Assembly (NCBI GenBank): GCA_022509045.1
Contig: JAFLTZ010000001.1
Location: 49,076 to 113,075, forward strand
Reading direction: 5' to 3'
DNA length: 64,000 bases
Source: Muribaculaceae bacterium
GTDB lineage: Bacteria; Bacteroidota; Bacteroidia; Bacteroidales; Muribaculaceae
Shown here: positions 18,834 through 28,600 of the stretch, piece by piece
How the letters are laid out: every line of letters begins with the position of its first letter
How positions within the stretch are numbered: position 1 is the first letter of the stretch
The notes under the pieces: generated by a model
What the model saw: only the letters and a program-made list of their open reading frames with translations
Database searches by the model: none
Told to the model about the DNA's origin: nothing
Translations under genes and position numbers: made by a program

Positions 18834-19196
18834 CTATTTTAGTTTAGAGTTATTTTTATGTCGTAATATATCTCTTTGAGTCTTTTTATGTAAATTCGCT
18901 TTAAACGCATCCGTGAGGTTAATGCCGGTCTGATTTGCTATGCACATGAGCACCCAAAGCACATCTGCAAGCTCATCGGCGAGTTCATTTACAGTTTCAC
19001 CCTGTTTAAATGACTGCTCTCCAAATCGTCGAGCCATAATACGTGCCACTTCACCAACTTCCTCTGTAAGGATTGCCATATTTGTAAGCTCATCGAAATA
19101 ACGAACACCGATAGTGTTAATCCAGTTATCAACGATTTTCTGACATTCACTCAGAGACAAAGAAGACTCGTGTTCCGCTGTTATTAATTTATTCAT
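18834..19196 (-). CDS. MazG-like nucleotide pyrophosphohydrolase
   Basis: A 120-residue protein with the MazG-type metal-binding pattern: EEVGEVARIMARR followed about 25 residues later by ELADELADVLWVLMCIA. Such enzymes hydrolyse (d)NTPs to monophosphates and clean nucleotide pools. It lies directly upstream of deoC and is probably cotranscribed with it. A -7 element lies so close to its ATG that the message may be leaderless. Confidence 0.85.
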   Translation of the reverse strand: MNKLITAEHESSLSLSECQKIVDNWINTIGVRYFDELTNMAILTEEVGEVARIMARRFGEQSFKQGETVNELADELADVLWVLMCIANQTGINLTDAFKANLHKKTQRDILRHKNNSKLK

Positions 19197-19200
19197 AGTA

Positions 19201-19208
19201 CAAATATA
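19201..19208 (-). promoter_or_regulatory. -7 element TATATTTG just before the MazG-like start
   Basis: On the reverse strand TATATTTG ends only 4 bases before the ATG. If it is used, transcription would start at or next to the start codon, giving a leaderless message. The -33 region is only TTTC-like. Confidence 0.4.
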
Positions 19209-19243
19209 GTATTTCTATTCGATTTTACGAAAAGAATCAAAAA

Positions 19244-19267
19244 AGAGGTCGCCATAAAGCGACCTCT
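19244..19267 (-). terminator. Terminator of pckA
   Basis: Reading the reverse strand: 9-bp stem (AGAGGTCGC with GCGACCTCT), 6-base loop, then a run of T. It starts 22 bases after the pckA stop codon. A classical intrinsic terminator. Confidence 0.9.
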
Positions 19268-19289
19268 CACAATATCAAGTGTCTGCGAA

Positions 19290-20900
19290 TTACAATTTCG
19301 GACCAGCAGCAACAAGAGCTTTACCAGCTTCATTCCCTGTGTATTTGTTGAAGTTCTTAATGAAACGAGCAGCAAGGTCAGCAGCTTTTTCATCCCATTG
19401 AGAAGCATCAGCATAGGTGTCGCGAGGATCGAGAATCTTAGGATCGACACCAGGAAGAGCAGTAGGAACTTCAAAATCGAATACCGGAATCTTCTTGGTA
19501 GGAGCATTATTGATGGAACCATCGAGAATTGCATCGATAATACCGCGAGTATCTTTGATTGATATACGTTTACCGGTACCATTCCAACCTGTATTTACCA
19601 AATATGCCTTGGCATCGTTTTGTTCCATTTTCTTCACAAGTTCTTCAGCATATTTAGTTGGATGCAATTCAAGGAATGCAGCACCGAAACATGCAGAGAA
19701 TGTTGGAGTGGGTTCAGTAATACCACGTTCTGTACCAGCTAATTTAGCTGTAAAGCCAGAGAGGAAGTAGTATTTAGCTTGCTCCGGAGTGAGAATAGAA
19801 ACAGGAGGAAGCACACCGAAAGCATCAGCACTAAGGAAGATAACTTGTTTAGCAGCCGGACCTTTAGAGAGCGGTTTAACGATGTTCTCGATATGATAAA
19901 TCGGATAAGAAACGCGAGTATTTTCTGTCACACTCTTATCAGTAAAGTCAATCTTACCGTTTTCATCAACAGTTACATTTTCCAAAAGTGCATCGCGGCG
20001 GATTGCATTGTAGATATCCGGCTCGCTTTCTTTATCAAGGTTGATAACTTTCGCGTAGCAACCACCTTCATAGTTGAACACACCTTCATCATCCCATCCA
20101 TGTTCGTCATCACCGATGAGTTTACGTTTTGGATCGGTAGAAAGAGTAGTTTTACCTGTACCTGAAAGACCGAAGAAAATTGCAGTAGAAGTACCTTCCA
20201 TGTTAGTGTTAGCAGAACAGTGCATAGAAGCCATACCTTTTAATGGGAGGTAGTAGTTCATCATTGAGAACATACCTTTTTTCATTTCACCACCATACCA
20301 AGTGTTAATGATAACTTGTTCGCGAGAGGTGAGATTGAATACTACCGCAGTTTCGGAGTTCAAACCGAGTTCTTTGTAGTTTTCAACTTTTGCTTTAGAT
20401 GCATTGTAAACAATGAAATCCGGTTCACCGAAGTTTTTGAGTTCTTCTTCAGTAGGACGGATAAACATGTTAGTAACAAAGTGAGCCTGCCAAGCAACTT
20501 CCATAATGAAGCGTACTTTCATTCGAGAACCTTCGTTAGCTCCACAGAAAGCATCTACCACATAAAGTTTCTTGTTTGAAAGTTCTTTTTGAGCAAGAGT
20601 TTTAATTTCTTTCCAAGCTTCTTCGCTAGCAGGTTTATTGTCATTTTTATATTCTTCCGAAGTCCACCATACAGTGTTTTCGCTCGTAGCATCCTTAACG
20701 ATAAATTTATCTTTAGGAGAACGTCCGGTATAAATACCTGTCATAACATTTACTGCACCGAGCTCAGTTACTTGTCCCTTTTCAAAGCCTTGAAGGGTTG
20801 GAACTGTTTCGTCAGCAAATAATTGTTCGTAAGAGGGATTGTACACTATTTCAGGAGTGCCTACAATTCCATACTTAGTTAAATCAATCTTTCTTTCCAT
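19290..20900 (-). CDS. pckA: Phosphoenolpyruvate carboxykinase (ATP)
   Basis: A 536-residue cytoplasmic enzyme interconverting oxaloacetate plus ATP with phosphoenolpyruvate, CO2 and ADP. In Bacteroidales it is thought to run mainly toward CO2 fixation on the route to succinate. The PCK P-loop [13 protein letters not shown] and the metal-binding segment [21 protein letters not shown] are intact, as are [11 protein letters not shown] near the N-terminus and NTGWNGTG near residue 415. It is a single-gene unit with its own -7 element and terminator. Confidence 0.98.
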   Translation of the reverse strand: MERKIDLTKYGIVGTPEIVYNPSYEQLFADETVPTLQGFEKGQVTELGAVNVMTGIYTGRSPKDKFIVKDATSENTVWWTSEEYKNDNKPASEEAWKEIKTLAQKELSNKKLYVVDAFCGANEGSRMKVRFIMEVAWQAHFVTNMFIRPTEEELKNFGEPDFIVYNASKAKVENYKELGLNSETAVVFNLTSREQVIINTWYGGEMKKGMFSMMNYYLPLKGMASMHCSANTNMEGTSTAIFFGLSGTGKTTLSTDPKRKLIGDDEHGWDDEGVFNYEGGCYAKVINLDKESEPDIYNAIRRDALLENVTVDENGKIDFTDKSVTENTRVSYPIYHIENIVKPLSKGPAAKQVIFLSADAFGVLPPVSILTPEQAKYYFLSGFTAKLAGTERGITEPTPTFSACFGAAFLELHPTKYAEELVKKMEQNDAKAYLVNTGWNGTGKRISIKDTRGIIDAILDGSINNAPTKKIPVFDFEVPTALPGVDPKILDPRDTYADASQWDEKAADLAARFIKNFNKYTGNEAGKALVAAGPKL

Positions 20901-20972
20901 TGTTTGATACTTATAATGAGATTTTTATTTAGATTATATATTCAAATAGCAACACGCCTATCTTTCCGACTA

Positions 20973-20980
20973 CAAAATTA
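20973..20980 (-). promoter_or_regulatory. -7 element TAATTTTG of pckA
   Basis: On the reverse strand TAATTTTG fits TAnnTTTG and leaves an untranslated leader of about 65 bases before the pckA ATG. No clear TTTG -33 element is seen. Confidence 0.5.
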
Positions 20981-21026
20981 CTAATTTTTATGGATTTTTT
21001 GGCATTATAAATAAATAATTTGCAAA

Positions 21027-22610
21027 TTATTCGATATCGAAAGTTCTCTTAATGGCGTTGCGTATCATTGTCGCATCCTCACTTGTGCCTTTCAATATTC
21101 CAAGCACATAGTTAATATAGCGGTCTGTACGATCAAAACCACACAATTGGGCTACATTACACTCATTGAGCATGGGTTTATTGTTAAATACTTTAAGCAC
21201 TCCAAGATAGTCTCTCTCTGCAAGATATCCATGAAATTCGCGACAAATTGATTCATACATTCCACGAGGATTAATTTGCGCCGGGAACTCCGACAAGTGC
21301 TCCTCAAGTTCGCCTATTGACGAAAATTTCTTATCAATACGCAATTCTACCGTTTTTTTCACACGGTGTCGCACGTGCTGGAGTGCCTGTTGTTTTAACT
21401 GGTGCGAAAATTGAGTAAAAATCGACTGCTTCACTTTTCCAAGAACATCATCGGGATTTTTACCTCTTCTTTTGGCCACTATTGTTATCACACCAGGCAG
21501 CAACATAATATTTTCTATCTCTGCCACATCCGGGACCAAGATACGGCGCTGACGCAAATACGCAACCTCTTTGTCATCACGACGGTCGCGATCTACTATA
21601 CCATGACTATCAAGATGGTGAAACGATGCAAGGTCGTTGAATGCACGGGTAGATTCTATCACTCTGTTGCAACTGCCCAAAGGTTTCACTGTATATTCCG
21701 TAAAAACCAATTGATATAATTTCGAATCAATACTGTTGCGAGCATCTCCCTCGATAAACAATACCGGCTTGCGACTTCCAAGTAAATCGGCGAACAATTC
21801 TTCCGACAGATTCTCATCAGAACGCAACAATTCGTAATCCCAGGTTCTGGATGCCGCATCGAAGCTTTTCACCCACACACAATAATTATTGATGCGGCTG
21901 ACTGCAAAATCTATATCGTGTGTGTTGTATATAAATGTACAATCATCGCGCAATTGCTCTATCACATTCCAAAGAGCTTGCGTTATACTACGATGAATAA
22001 AAGCATCCGGGTCATCCACCAACACCAACGCATTGCGAGGAGCATACATCACACTACCAAGGTAATACAGTATTGCCTTCTCTCCATCGGACAATCTTAA
22101 TGATGTATATGAGTCATCACCACTTCCCGAAGTAAACAAGAGCCGACCTTCCTGACGTAAAATCTTGTTGTTGGGAAATATCTCCTCCCACCGTTCTATC
22201 ACTCGGTCGAGCTTGGTTACAGGCATTCCTGACATCCTCTTTTTTTGCGAGCTATGCATATCACTCTTGAATTTGAGCATTTCCATAAATTCATCGTGAA
22301 GCAATAAAAACATCACGCGTTCAAATTCGGTAGTGGCATCTACTTTGATATAGTGATTTTGCTTATCGGCTTCAAGAAAAAGAGAATCTATGCTCCCTTC
22401 CAAAGGTGATTCCGGCAAAGAATCTCGCACATAAATGGCATGCAAAGCACTCATTGTGAATATAGGTGAGCTTGCATCTTGCTGCATTCTTCGGCAAAAA
22501 CGCGTTTTACCAGCGCCATTTGCTCCAATTACGGTAATCCGCGCTGCGTTATTAAGCACCAACGGCTCAGCTCCATCGATGCGAGGTGGTAACTTTATAG
22601 TTTGCGACAT
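21027..22610 (-). CDS. AAA/ABC-type ATPase fused to DUF4435 (TOPRIM-like); OLD/PARIS-like
   Basis: 527 residues from the ATG chosen, which follows AAAGAG by about 8 bases; a start nine codons upstream would overlap cdd by 14 bases. An N-terminal ABC-type ATPase has Walker A GANGAGKT (residues 29-36), signature RLSDGE (about 172-177), Walker B ALVLVDDPDAF (about 195-204) and a TH(D) switch. A DUF4435/TOPRIM-like domain follows: LFIEGD with acidic Glu at 287, VDRDRR with Asp pair at 340 and 342, and EIEN near 364. This is the OLD-nuclease layout, and DUF4435 is also the effector domain of the PARIS anti-phage system, in which ATPase and DUF4435 parts can be fused. It lies between pckA and cdd, not in a defence island, so a housekeeping role is equally possible. 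Confidence 0.8.
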   Translation of the reverse strand: MSQTIKLPPRIDGAEPLVLNNAARITVIGANGAGKTRFCRRMQQDASSPIFTMSALHAIYVRDSLPESPLEGSIDSLFLEADKQNHYIKVDATTEFERVMFLLLHDEFMEMLKFKSDMHSSQKKRMSGMPVTKLDRVIERWEEIFPNNKILRQEGRLLFTSGSGDDSYTSLRLSDGEKAILYYLGSVMYAPRNALVLVDDPDAFIHRSITQALWNVIEQLRDDCTFIYNTHDIDFAVSRINNYCVWVKSFDAASRTWDYELLRSDENLSEELFADLLGSRKPVLFIEGDARNSIDSKLYQLVFTEYTVKPLGSCNRVIESTRAFNDLASFHHLDSHGIVDRDRRDDKEVAYLRQRRILVPDVAEIENIMLLPGVITIVAKRRGKNPDDVLGKVKQSIFTQFSHQLKQQALQHVRHRVKKTVELRIDKKFSSIGELEEHLSEFPAQINPRGMYESICREFHGYLAERDYLGVLKVFNNKPMLNECNVAQLCGFDRTDRYINYVLGILKGTSEDATMIRNAIKRTFDIE

Positions 22611-22623
22611 ATACTCTTTTGTC

Positions 22624-23094
22624 TCAAAATTTATCAAAACATAAAGGCAACAGCGCGGCTATGCCATTGATGATATAAACCTCTTCCCTACCGGCAAGTA
22701 TCACACGAATCGGCTTTCCGGCTAAAGTTTCATACTCCAATATCGATTGGCGACAAGCCCCACACGGTGCACATGGCTTTTCTTCGTATTCACCGTTTTG
22801 ATATGCTGTTACTGCTATCGCCTCAACTTTAGCATCGGGATACTGCGCATGAGCGTAAAATATTGCAGACCTTTCGGCGCACGTTCCGGAAGGAAAAGCT
22901 GCGTTTTCCTGATTGGCACCTGTAACAATTTCTCCATTTGAAAGCATTATCGCTGCTCCCACATTAAAGTTGCTATATGGCGCATACGCTCTAAGTGCAG
23001 CCTCTTTTGCTTTTTGCACCAACATACAGTCGCTTGCCGACAACTCTCTGATATTCGCAACTGTAATATCAGTTGTTATAGTTATATGTTTCAT
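22624..23094 (-). CDS. cdd: Cytidine deaminase
   Basis: 156 residues from the second possible start (MKHITITT); the longer frame upstream adds 27 unlikely hydrophobic residues and runs across the putative promoter. Deaminates cytidine and deoxycytidine to uridine forms. The zinc site is Cys72 with catalytic Glu74 (TCAERS), Cys108 and Cys111 (PCAPCGACRQ), the three-Cys pattern of tetrameric enzymes. The ATPase-DUF4435 gene follows at once, 13 bases downstream or overlapping, so the two share a transcript. Confidence 0.95.
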   Translation of the reverse strand: MKHITITTDITVANIRELSASDCMLVQKAKEAALRAYAPYSNFNVGAAIMLSNGEIVTGANQENAAFPSGTCAERSAIFYAHAQYPDAKVEAIAVTAYQNGEYEEKPCAPCGACRQSILEYETLAGKPIRVILAGREEVYIINGIAALLPLCFDKF

Positions 23095-23127
23095 ATAAAG
23101 TAGTAAATTCCTATTTCTTTTTAATAT

Positions 23128-23135
23128 CAAAAATA
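23128..23135 (-). promoter_or_regulatory. -7 element TATTTTTG of cdd
   Basis: On the reverse strand TATTTTTG fits TAnnTTTG, 33 bases before the cdd start used here. It supports that shorter start. No clear -33 element at 20 bases. Confidence 0.45.
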
Positions 23136-23223
23136 CACTAAAAAAATCATATAAAAAACAGCAAACCGTACGCATTGACTTTTTTTAACATTTGTCTTCT
23201 CTAAACCTATCAGCTAATTTGCG

Positions 23224-23231
23224 TAACTTTG
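23224..23231 (+). promoter_or_regulatory. -7 element TAACTTTG of the M6 protease gene
   Basis: TAACTTTG fits the consensus and lies 36 bases before the ATG used. It excludes the apparent earlier start that falls within this element. Confidence 0.55.
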
Positions 23232-23267
23232 TATATTATTTTTATTTTTGCGTGTTTTTGTAACAAA

Positions 23268-25568
23268 ATGAAACATTTTATTTCTATATTTATTCCACTT
23301 TTTAGTTGTCTAACTATTTTTGCAATTCCGGCTGCTCCGGGTTTCAGCACAATTACTCAACCCGATGGGGCACTGCTCACAATAGAACTTCACGGTGATG
23401 AATTTTACAATTATTCTACAACTATCGACGGCTACACAGTAGTGCAAAACGAAGATACCGGAACATGGGATTATGCATTGTCGGTGAATGGCGATTTAGT
23501 ACCGTCGGGCATACGCGCAACCAATGAACAATTCCGCACCGAAAAAGAATTATTATTTCTACAACTTATAGAAAAAGGTATTCATCCCGATGCGGGCAAG
23601 TCTTTAAAAAAACGTATGACTGCTACTTCTGCGCTCCAGGACAACCCTATAATTAAACACGATTTAAGCGGGAAATATGATATTTCAAAATTCAGAGGAT
23701 TGGTAATTCTTGTTGAGTACAATGATGCACCTTTCTCACGGAATGACTATTACGAGATAATAAATAATATGATTAATCAGAAAGGATTCTCAGGATATCT
23801 ATCAAATTCATTAATACCCTCATTGATACCTTGTACAGGCTCTGTGCGCGATTATTATTATGACAACTCTAATGGCAAGTTCGACCCTGTCTTTGATGTG
23901 TACGGACCTATAAAAATCAACTACTCTCAGTACAGCGCCAACCAATCAAATAATGCTCAAACTCTTGTAACTGCAGCGTTGCGTGCTGCAGACAACGATA
24001 TTAATTATTCACTTTACGATACAGACGGCGACCGAAAAGTAGATATGGTGTATTTCATTTTCTCCGGTGGAGGTTCCAATTTCTCCGGCAATGACAGTCG
24101 TCTCATATGGCCACACGCATCAACGATACTATCATTTTCTGCCGATGGCGTAAGTTTCGACCGCTATGCATGCTCAACAGAACTTTATGGCAGACCTGCG
24201 AATAAACAACTCGATGGTATTGGCACTATCTGCCACGAGTTCAGCCATGTGCTTGGATTACCCGATTTATACGACACAGCCGGTGGCGAGAGTGTACACC
24301 CTTCAAAATGGTCAATAATGGCGAGTGGCTCTTACCTTAATGACTCACGCACCCCTTGCGGATTTTCGCTGTATGAGCGTTATGCACTTGATTTTGCCAA
24401 ACCCGAGGTGATTACTACTGTCGATTCCTACGAACTTGAATCTCTAAATGTTTCAAATAGGGGATATCGTATTGATTCAAGTGTAAAAAATGAGTATTTC
24501 TTGCTTGAAAACCGCAATAAAACTCGTTGGGATGAATATCTTCCCGGAGAAGGGCTTCTAATTTTTCGCGTAGATTCCACAGATGTCAATGTGTGGCAAA
24601 ACAATAAAGTGAATGCAAATCCTGCGCATAACTATTATACATTGTTGCGCGCAAATCCCAAAGTGTCGTCAAATTCAACTGTCACTGATAGCGATGGTGA
24701 CCCATTCCCCGGCTCCGGCAATATCACAGAAATCACAAATCTTACATCGCCAAGCCTTCAGTCATGGGCTAAAGTTGCAACTCCGCTTGTACTTAAAGAT
24801 ATAAATATCACTGCCGACGGCGACATCTCTTTCCGTGTTGAGAATGAAGAGATTCCGACACTCACGGAAACTTTTGAGCAATTCCCTGTAATGGAATCTT
24901 CGGCATCCAAAGTTCCAGGAACATTTACAAACTGGACATTCACAAAAGGCTCAAAAGTGGTAGAAGTTTCAGATGCCTCACTCGGATTAGGTACAAAAGC
25001 CGTTTCCACAATTAAATCTGCAGAGTTAATAACAGACACCGTAAAAGCTGAAGTAGAGAGTTTTAGTATCACAGTCTTTAATGCTTCTTCTTCAGCCGCA
25101 ATCATTAGAGCATATTACTCTACCAACAATGGTGCGTCATGGATTTCCGTAAAAAATCTTGATGGCACAACAAATCCAACGGTAGCTGCAGGCTCCACCA
25201 TACAATTTACCTACAATATTGGTTCAGCAAAAAATGCATGCTACCGCTTCGTGCAATATTCAGGCAGCACAGATGGCAATATTTTCTTCGATAATATCAT
25301 TTTTAATTGCACTCCGGGCTCATTGTCCGCAGATAATACAATTGTTGATAATCCGGAAGACATATTCGATGTTATGGTTGACAGTGAATATATTAAGATA
25401 ACATCACGCAACAACTCAAACAATCATATATCGCTCTATTCCACAAATGGCACCCTTATAGCATCCGCTATTTTAAACGATGGCATTGCATACCTGCCAA
25501 AGCCAATTGTTCATGGAATATATATTGTTCGATGTGGAAATTATGCTACTAAAGTTCGTATTAAATAA
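23268..25568 (+). CDS. M6 family metalloprotease with type IX sorting tail
   Basis: 766 residues. A signal peptide (residues 1-20, ending FAIPAAP) is followed by a pro-region and an M6-like zinc protease domain with HEFSHVLGLPD, in which His323, His327 and Asp333 are the probable zinc ligands and Glu324 the catalytic base (HExxHxxGxxD). A beta-sandwich region follows (about 540-690). The last 75 residues (HISLYSTNGTLIAS, then GIYIVRCGNYATKVRI) look like the type A C-terminal sorting domain of type IX secretion, so the enzyme is probably secreted or surface-attached. A PorE-like secretion component is encoded 11 kb downstream. The start was chosen because the upstream Met lies inside the -7 element. 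Confidence 0.88.
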   Translation: MKHFISIFIPLFSCLTIFAIPAAPGFSTITQPDGALLTIELHGDEFYNYSTTIDGYTVVQNEDTGTWDYALSVNGDLVPSGIRATNEQFRTEKELLFLQLIEKGIHPDAGKSLKKRMTATSALQDNPIIKHDLSGKYDISKFRGLVILVEYNDAPFSRNDYYEIINNMINQKGFSGYLSNSLIPSLIPCTGSVRDYYYDNSNGKFDPVFDVYGPIKINYSQYSANQSNNAQTLVTAALRAADNDINYSLYDTDGDRKVDMVYFIFSGGGSNFSGNDSRLIWPHASTILSFSADGVSFDRYACSTELYGRPANKQLDGIGTICHEFSHVLGLPDLYDTAGGESVHPSKWSIMASGSYLNDSRTPCGFSLYERYALDFAKPEVITTVDSYELESLNVSNRGYRIDSSVKNEYFLLENRNKTRWDEYLPGEGLLIFRVDSTDVNVWQNNKVNANPAHNYYTLLRANPKVSSNSTVTDSDGDPFPGSGNITEITNLTSPSLQSWAKVATPLVLKDINITADGDISFRVENEEIPTLTETFEQFPVMESSASKVPGTFTNWTFTKGSKVVEVSDASLGLGTKAVSTIKSAELITDTVKAEVESFSITVFNASSSAAIIRAYYSTNNGASWISVKNLDGTTNPTVAAGSTIQFTYNIGSAKNACYRFVQYSGSTDGNIFFDNIIFNCTPGSLSADNTIVDNPEDIFDVMVDSEYIKITSRNNSNNHISLYSTNGTLIASAILNDGIAYLPKPIVHGIYIVRCGNYATKVRIK

Positions 25569-25671
25569 TGTTGTATATTTCGTATCCGCGATGCTGTGTC
25601 AAAGGGGACTCCTCCGCATCCGAATTAATGTATGACTAAATGTAAATAACAGAGTCCTCATCAATGTTTCA

Positions 25672-28600
25672 ATGAAAAGAATTAGTACGATTCTTTGTGT
25701 TGCAGCAGCAATTCTGTGTGCAACATTTACAAAAGCTCAGGAAAGCAGTGCTTTAATGAGTGCCATGGACGCTATCAATGCCGAAAAGGCAAAATCGGTG
25801 GTCTATGTCGCTCCCACCGCATCTGTTTCTTCCGGAACGTATGAATTGGCTACCAACATTGATGGTCAATCAATCATACGCTTTTCTGACAGTTTTGTGC
25901 CAAAAGCTATTAACACTTCTGCACAGTTATTAACGTCAACAACGGCAATTGATGGAGCCGCCCCTGCTTCTGTGGCTTCATTAAAGGGTTCCTATGTGTT
26001 TTCCTATGCCACCCTCACTGCCAACAGTTTTGACGGTGGTGCTTGTGTGGAAGTTGTTCCTGGTGCAGAGGGTGATAGTATTATTATCACCAATTTCTGG
26101 AGTGGTGCTCCAGTTCGTGCATTTGTTGATGTAACTTCCGGAAAAGTTACCATTCCTATGCAGTATTTAGGCAATTTTACCGATGTAGGTAAATTGTATA
26201 TCGCAGTAGTTAATTCTGACGGTACCGTCAATAAGACTGCTCAAATCGAAGGTACTGTAAATGCTGATGGAGATTTTGATTTCTCTTCATGGTGGGGGAT
26301 CTTCTATTATGAAGGGACCAATAAAGACAAACTTGCAGCAGCATATTACAACGCAAAAATGGCTCGTACCAATGCCACAATGTCATTTAAACAAAATGAC
26401 ACTCCAACATCATACGGGGTTCGCGCCACTCAATTGAGTGCAAATTTGCTTCGTGTTGAAAACTTCTTCAACAAAGGTATTGCCGTTGATTTCATTCTCA
26501 ACAGAGATCGCACTGCGACAATCTCCTCACAAGTTGCATTTATCAACACATATGGTGCATGGACTACCATTAAATGTGTGGCGTTTAACGAAGCCGGTAA
26601 TTTAACAAGCTATTCAAATACCATCGTTACAGATGAAGCTGCAGCCGACAATAACAAGACTATCACATGGACAGACTGGTCGCTCCTCACAACAGGATAT
26701 TATGCCGGTCGTTGCACCGAGACAGTGCTTTCTTTGGAAAATGAGATTAAGTATCCGGAACTTACTATCTCCACATTTGAAGGCGATGGTACTGAATCTA
26801 ACCCATATAAGATTTCTTCTCTTGATCATCTTGTTCTTCTTGCCGATAAAGTAAATCAAGATACTGCTTACGTAGGCACCTATTTCAACAATTCATATAC
26901 ACGCTCATTCATAGGTAAATATTTTGAAATTACCAATGATATTGATATGTCGGGATACCAGTTTGAAGCTATCGGCTCAACTTGGCGACAACGATTTGCC
27001 GGGACCTTAGATGGTAAAGGCCACACTATAAAGGGGCTTTATGTAAATGGAGGTGCAGATAAATATGCAGGTCTTTTCGGTATTTGCGACACCGTTTCTG
27101 TATTCAAAAATATTAATTTAGAAAATCCCGAAGTAGTTGCCGATTATTATTATGCTGCACCGCTTACAGTATGGACATTCGGTGATATAGCAAATATCAA
27201 TGTTCTCAATCCGAAAGCAACAACAAACAATGGCAAAATTGTTGCTGCCGGCATTGTGGGTATGAGTTCCGGTAAGATTGAGAATTGCCACGTAACCGGT
27301 GGTACTATCAAAGGTGGGGGCTATGTAGGTGCTATTGCCGGTGAAGCCCTTGGCGGAATGTTTAATTGTAGTGCAACAGGAACAACAGTTTATCACTCAG
27401 GCACATCTTATCCTGTTGGTGGTGTTGTCGGCAATCTGTTGTATGTTGATAGTAAAAATCTATATTTCAACGGAACTGTAAGATACGACAACTATGAAGG
27501 TCAGGTTCTTGGAGGTGTTGCCGGTCACGTTGGGGCTTGTACACTTGAACGTTCTTTCTTCAGTGGTATTGTTGCCGGATATAGCTCTGATTCTTACATC
27601 GGAGGTGTTGCCGGTCGCCTGCAAGGTGGTAATCTTATAAACTGTTACTCTACCGGAACCATCACCGGATATTCCAGAAAGAACGGTGGTATAATTGGCG
27701 GTATAACAAAATATATACCTACCGGTAGTACTGAAGAAGTTCATTCTTTGGTTCGCAACTGTTACACTGCAGCTTTCGTTAATGCAGAAACCTATATGTA
27801 CGACAAAAATGAATGTCGTGAGGTAATTGGTAATATTGCAGATGGACTTACTCCAACACTTGAAAACATATATTACGATGCAAATGTTACCAATTTCTAT
27901 TCAACCCGATTTGGGTCTAACACCACAGAACTCACGTCTGTTCAAGGTCCTGAAGGATTTGATGCAGATGCATGGGTATTTACAGCAGGATCTTATCCTC
28001 GCATAAAAGGATTGGAAGAAACTCCGGAAGCTCAATATTCTGCTGCTGCCATTTTGTTTAACAACACCGACAACGTGAAGAAAATTTCTGCCAACACAAA
28101 ACTTTCGGCACTTGGCAATACACAATTCTTCCTCGCTAAGCAGGGAAAACTAACCAAGCAGGGTTATTATGCCGAAATAGTTGGAGACTCGCTCAAAATC
28201 AGCGATGCTTTTGGGAACGATACTCTCTACGTAGTTAATTCCGATGCATCTGTTCAATCATATCACTTTATCGGTATATCTCCGATTCCTTTTGAGGGAG
28301 ATGGTACAGTTGATTCTCCATTCTTGATTAAGACAAAGGACGATCTTATAGCTCTATCTGAAGCAACTACTAAAAAGGGACAACTTTTCCCGGACACCTA
28401 TTTCATGATGACTAACGATATTGACCTCGAATATGACGAAGCATTCGTTGGCATTAATTCTGACGCCAGTGATGCTCATAATCAGTTCTCCGGTGTGTTC
28501 GATGGTAACGGATATGCAATTCACAAGATGAAACTTGACAAGGTCACATGGACTACTAAGCCCACTGCAACAGCTTCTGGTACAGTTAACACATCGTTGA

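Noticed and set aside
19193..19582. A 129-codon frame overlapping the C-terminus of pckA
   Set aside because: Leu/Val-rich shadow in another frame of pckA that also runs across its terminator.
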